This document shows, one piece after another, positions 61,942 through 64,000 of a stretch of 64,000 bases of DNA. The stretch's first letter is position 1. Each line of letters begins with the position of its first letter. The notes under the pieces are model-generated. The model worked only from the letters and a program-made list of their open reading frames with translations. It ran no database searches and was not told where the DNA came from. The position numbers were made by a program, and so were the translations under genes. Source of the DNA: Halobacillus sp. Marseille-P3879 (GTDB lineage Bacteria; Bacillota; Bacilli; Bacillales; Halobacillaceae). The stretch spans positions 1 to 64,000 of the forward strand of contig NZ_OESS01000004.1 in the NCBI RefSeq assembly GCF_900240285.1, written 5' to 3'.

Positions 61942-63255
61942 TTATTCTTTTGAACTTAAGTCTGAATCTTTAATCCAGCCCCGTGCACTTAATGCTTTCA
62001 CAATATGGTTAACCCCTACCATGTAAGCGGCCTGTCTCATCCTGCATTTTTCTTTATCCCGCATCTTAATGATACTTTCAAATCCAAACACCATGTGCTC
62101 CTCAAGCTTCTGATTAATTTCTTTCTCACTCCAGTAGTAATTCATCGAGTTCTGTACCCATTCAAAGTATGAAACCGTTACCCCTCCTGCATTACACAAA
62201 ATATCTGGAATAACAAATATATCTTTTTCTTCAAGAATGGCATCACCTTCAGGGGTGGTAGGCCCGTTAGCCGCTTCCGCTAAAATCTTAGCCTTAATCG
62301 TTGGAGCCGTATCCTTAGTAATCTGATTTTCAATAGCAGCCGGGATTAATATATCTACCTCCAGACCAAACATTTCCTCATTTGATATCGATTCAGCTTC
62401 AGAATACTCCGATGCATGGTTCCCTTCTTGGACAAACTTAATAAGCTCTGGAATGTTGAGGCCATCTTTCTTGTAAATGCCTCCTTTAGCATCTGTCACA
62501 GCTAAAATCTTTACGCCAAGTTCGTCTAAGAATTTAGCCGTCATCGAACCAACATTCCCGAATCCCTGGATGGCAGCAGTAGCTTTACTTAAATCAATCT
62601 CAAGCACTTTGGCTGCTTCCTGTATAGTCAGCACAACACCTCTCCCTGTTGCTTCGAGCCTGCCGAGGGAACCGCCGATTATAATCGGTTTCCCCGTAAT
62701 CATTCCCGGAATGTTATATCCTCGAAGCTGATCAAATTCATCGATCATCCATCCCATCATTTCCGGAGTAGTGTTTACATCCGGGGCTGGAATGTCTTTT
62801 TCAGGTCCAATGATTGGTGTGATTTTTCGAATATACGTTCGACTTAAGATTTCCAGCTCTCTATCAGACAACTCACCAGGTTCTACAATCACTCCCCCTT
62901 TACCTCCCCCAAGAGGAAGATCAAGAATGGCTGACTTTAAAGACATCCAAATCGACAAAGCCTTCACTTCATCAACGGTTACGGCAGGATGAAAGCGAAT
63001 CCCTCCTTTAGTAGGTCCTAGAATATCAATGTGCTGACATCGATAACCTGTAAAGTTCTGAACTTCCCCATTATCCATTCGTACAGGCAGGGAAACCTCA
63101 AATAAACGCATCGGCTTTTTCAATATTTCATAAATATTATCACTCAATTCCAGCCTGGTCACTGACTCCTTTAATAGGTCTTTTACAATTGTATAGGGGT
63201 TAAGTCCGTCGTGTGTAGTAACGTCCGATTCTGTCTTATCTCGTTTGTTTGCCAT
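61942..63255 (-). CDS. Glutamate dehydrogenase (GudB/RocG type)
   Basis: 437 residues. The catalytic lysine region is LPLGGGKGGVIVEPGELSDRE and the NAD domain has IQGFGNVGSMTAKFLDELG. It converts glutamate to 2-oxoglutarate with NAD. AGGAGG precedes the ATG at 63255; a TTG six codons upstream abuts that site. No short tandem duplication such as the one that inactivates gudB in lab B. subtilis is visible in the sequence. Confidence 0.93.
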   Translation of the reverse strand: MANKRDKTESDVTTHDGLNPYTIVKDLLKESVTRLELSDNIYEILKKPMRLFEVSLPVRMDNGEVQNFTGYRCQHIDILGPTKGGIRFHPAVTVDEVKALSIWMSLKSAILDLPLGGGKGGVIVEPGELSDRELEILSRTYIRKITPIIGPEKDIPAPDVNTTPEMMGWMIDEFDQLRGYNIPGMITGKPIIIGGSLGRLEATGRGVVLTIQEAAKVLEIDLSKATAAIQGFGNVGSMTAKFLDELGVKILAVTDAKGGIYKKDGLNIPELIKFVQEGNHASEYSEAESISNEEMFGLEVDILIPAAIENQITKDTAPTIKAKILAEAANGPTTPEGDAILEEKDIFVIPDILCNAGGVTVSYFEWVQNSMNYYWSEKEINQKLEEHMVFGFESIIKMRDKEKCRMRQAAYMVGVNHIVKALSARGWIKDSDLSSKE

Positions 63256-63413
63256 TTTACCCTTCCTCCTCAAACTGAATGCTTCTGTTCATAAAGTGCC
63301 TCTAGACAGCACATTTTATACTTCAGTAGGAGAAGGACTGAATTCGTGATTATTTTTACATCTTTTAAGCAAAATAAAACCATCGACAGTAAATAGTGAG
63401 GGTGAATAAACAA

Positions 63414-64000
63414 ATGTCTTATCTTAAGTTACTGAAAAAAGGAAATAAATCTTCCGGAGTAGCCGCTCTGGGTAATTCCTTGCTGGCGATTATAAAAGCA
63501 ATCGCTGCAGCTGTGAGCGGAAGCGGGGCTATGTTTGCCACCGCCATGCATTCCGTGGCAGACGCCACTAACCAGGGGTTTGTTTTTTTCGGAAGTGCGC
63601 TCGCAGAGAAAGAGCCGACCAAACGCTTTCCCTCTGGATTTGGTCGAATTGTCAACCTGTTTGTACTTGTTGCAGTTATTATTATTGCGATAATGGCTTA
63701 TGAAACTATATTAAAGGGCTGGGGACTTATTGTGGACCCGAAATCTTCGACTAACATTTGGCTGAATGTCGGGATTTTATTTGTATCTATTGTCATTGAT
63801 GGATATATATTAATTAAAGTCATGAAGGAGATTAATGAGGAAAGCAGAGCAGAGGCTAAAGGCTTCAGTGTGTACACTGATTCCTTTAAGAATTCCAAAT
63901 TAGCCTCTCCTCCCACACGACTGGTGTTTTATGAAGATCTGATTGCCACCTCAGGTGCTTTTATTGCCCTTCTATTTGTCGTTCTGTCCTACTTTACCGG
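63414..64000 (+). CDS. Cation diffusion facilitator transporter, partial (C-terminus off window)
   Basis: 195 codons are present and the gene continues past the right edge. The N-terminal TM region includes GVAALGNSLLAIIKAIAAAVSGSG, the metal site MHSVADATNQGFVFFG (Asp/His/Asn), and a soluble loop with KRFPSGFGR. It resembles YdbO-type CDF proteins rather than czcD. The metal is unknown. Confidence 0.88.
   Translation, partial: MSYLKLLKKGNKSSGVAALGNSLLAIIKAIAAAVSGSGAMFATAMHSVADATNQGFVFFGSALAEKEPTKRFPSGFGRIVNLFVLVAVIIIAIMAYETILKGWGLIVDPKSSTNIWLNVGILFVSIVIDGYILIKVMKEINEESRAEAKGFSVYTDSFKNSKLASPPTRLVFYEDLIATSGAFIALLFVVLSYFT

Overview
The window looks like the chromosome of a moderately halophilic member of the Bacillaceae, most like Halobacillus or a close relative. 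This rests on the 16S rRNA 5' end at the left edge, Bacillus subtilis-type gene order around sigB, acidic secreted proteins and a BCCT compatible-solute transporter. The genus is an inference; the family is well supported by gene order. The window is AT-rich, densely coding and mostly ordinary chromosome, with a few degraded patches.

Layout. 1-1870: start of a 16S rRNA gene and twelve tRNA genes, all on the minus strand, with a truncated tRNA-Gly copy. 1981-15991: the conserved block sprT-like, cmpA, tex, then alr-mazE-mazF-rsbRA-rsbS-rsbT-rsbU-rsbV-rsbW-sigB-rsbX (minus strand), preceded by a DUF4367 lipoprotein, nnrDE, acpS and a rhomboid gene. RsbR and RsbS form the stressosome, which releases RsbT. 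RsbT activates the RsbU phosphatase, RsbU dephosphorylates RsbV, and RsbV pulls RsbW off SigB. RsbX resets the circuit. A SigB-type promoter lies in front of rsbV. 16345-25508: cshA with a long leader, an EamA transporter, degV, an MFS pseudogene, an esterase, yppG-like, a glutaredoxin, an SDR reductase and an ABC-F gene with a leader peptide and attenuator. 25567-34794: two MarR regulators, a CuA-like cupredoxin lipoprotein, a lipid kinase, a YknW/YknX-like pair, an LLM/VOC pair and an overlapping BMP-lipoprotein/chemoreceptor pair.

34795-40204 is a decayed stretch. It holds two transposase C-terminal remnants and copies of an intergenic repeat family with TIR-like ends, between small housekeeping genes (DUF2164, thioredoxin-like, DUF368, BCCT, nucleotidyltransferase). 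40205-54585 holds small metabolic and stress genes: HesB, OsmC, FMN reductase, a lytic transglycosylase, a second lipid kinase, GNATs, a MtnU-like amidase, bacterial nitric oxide synthase, a CoA-disulfide-reductase-like enzyme, a MtnE-like aminotransferase, an aldehyde dehydrogenase and a DUF2254 membrane protein. 54885-64000 holds a czcD/czrA-like metal efflux operon, a general-stress PPOX protein, BI-1, a DUF915 hydrolase, an acetolactate-synthase-like/aldehyde dehydrogenase pair, glutamate dehydrogenase and the start of a second CDF transporter.

Most notable signals: a possible ~195-nt structured small RNA at 43775-43969; a leader peptide plus terminator ahead of the ABC-F gene; a lipoprotein/chemoreceptor pair with a 4-base overlap; an attenuator-like leader before cshA; SigB-type promoters in front of two genes outside the sigB operon; and the repeat family. 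I saw no CRISPR array, prophage or intact insertion sequence. All starts were chosen by eye from ribosome-binding sites and remembered family lengths; no database search was run.
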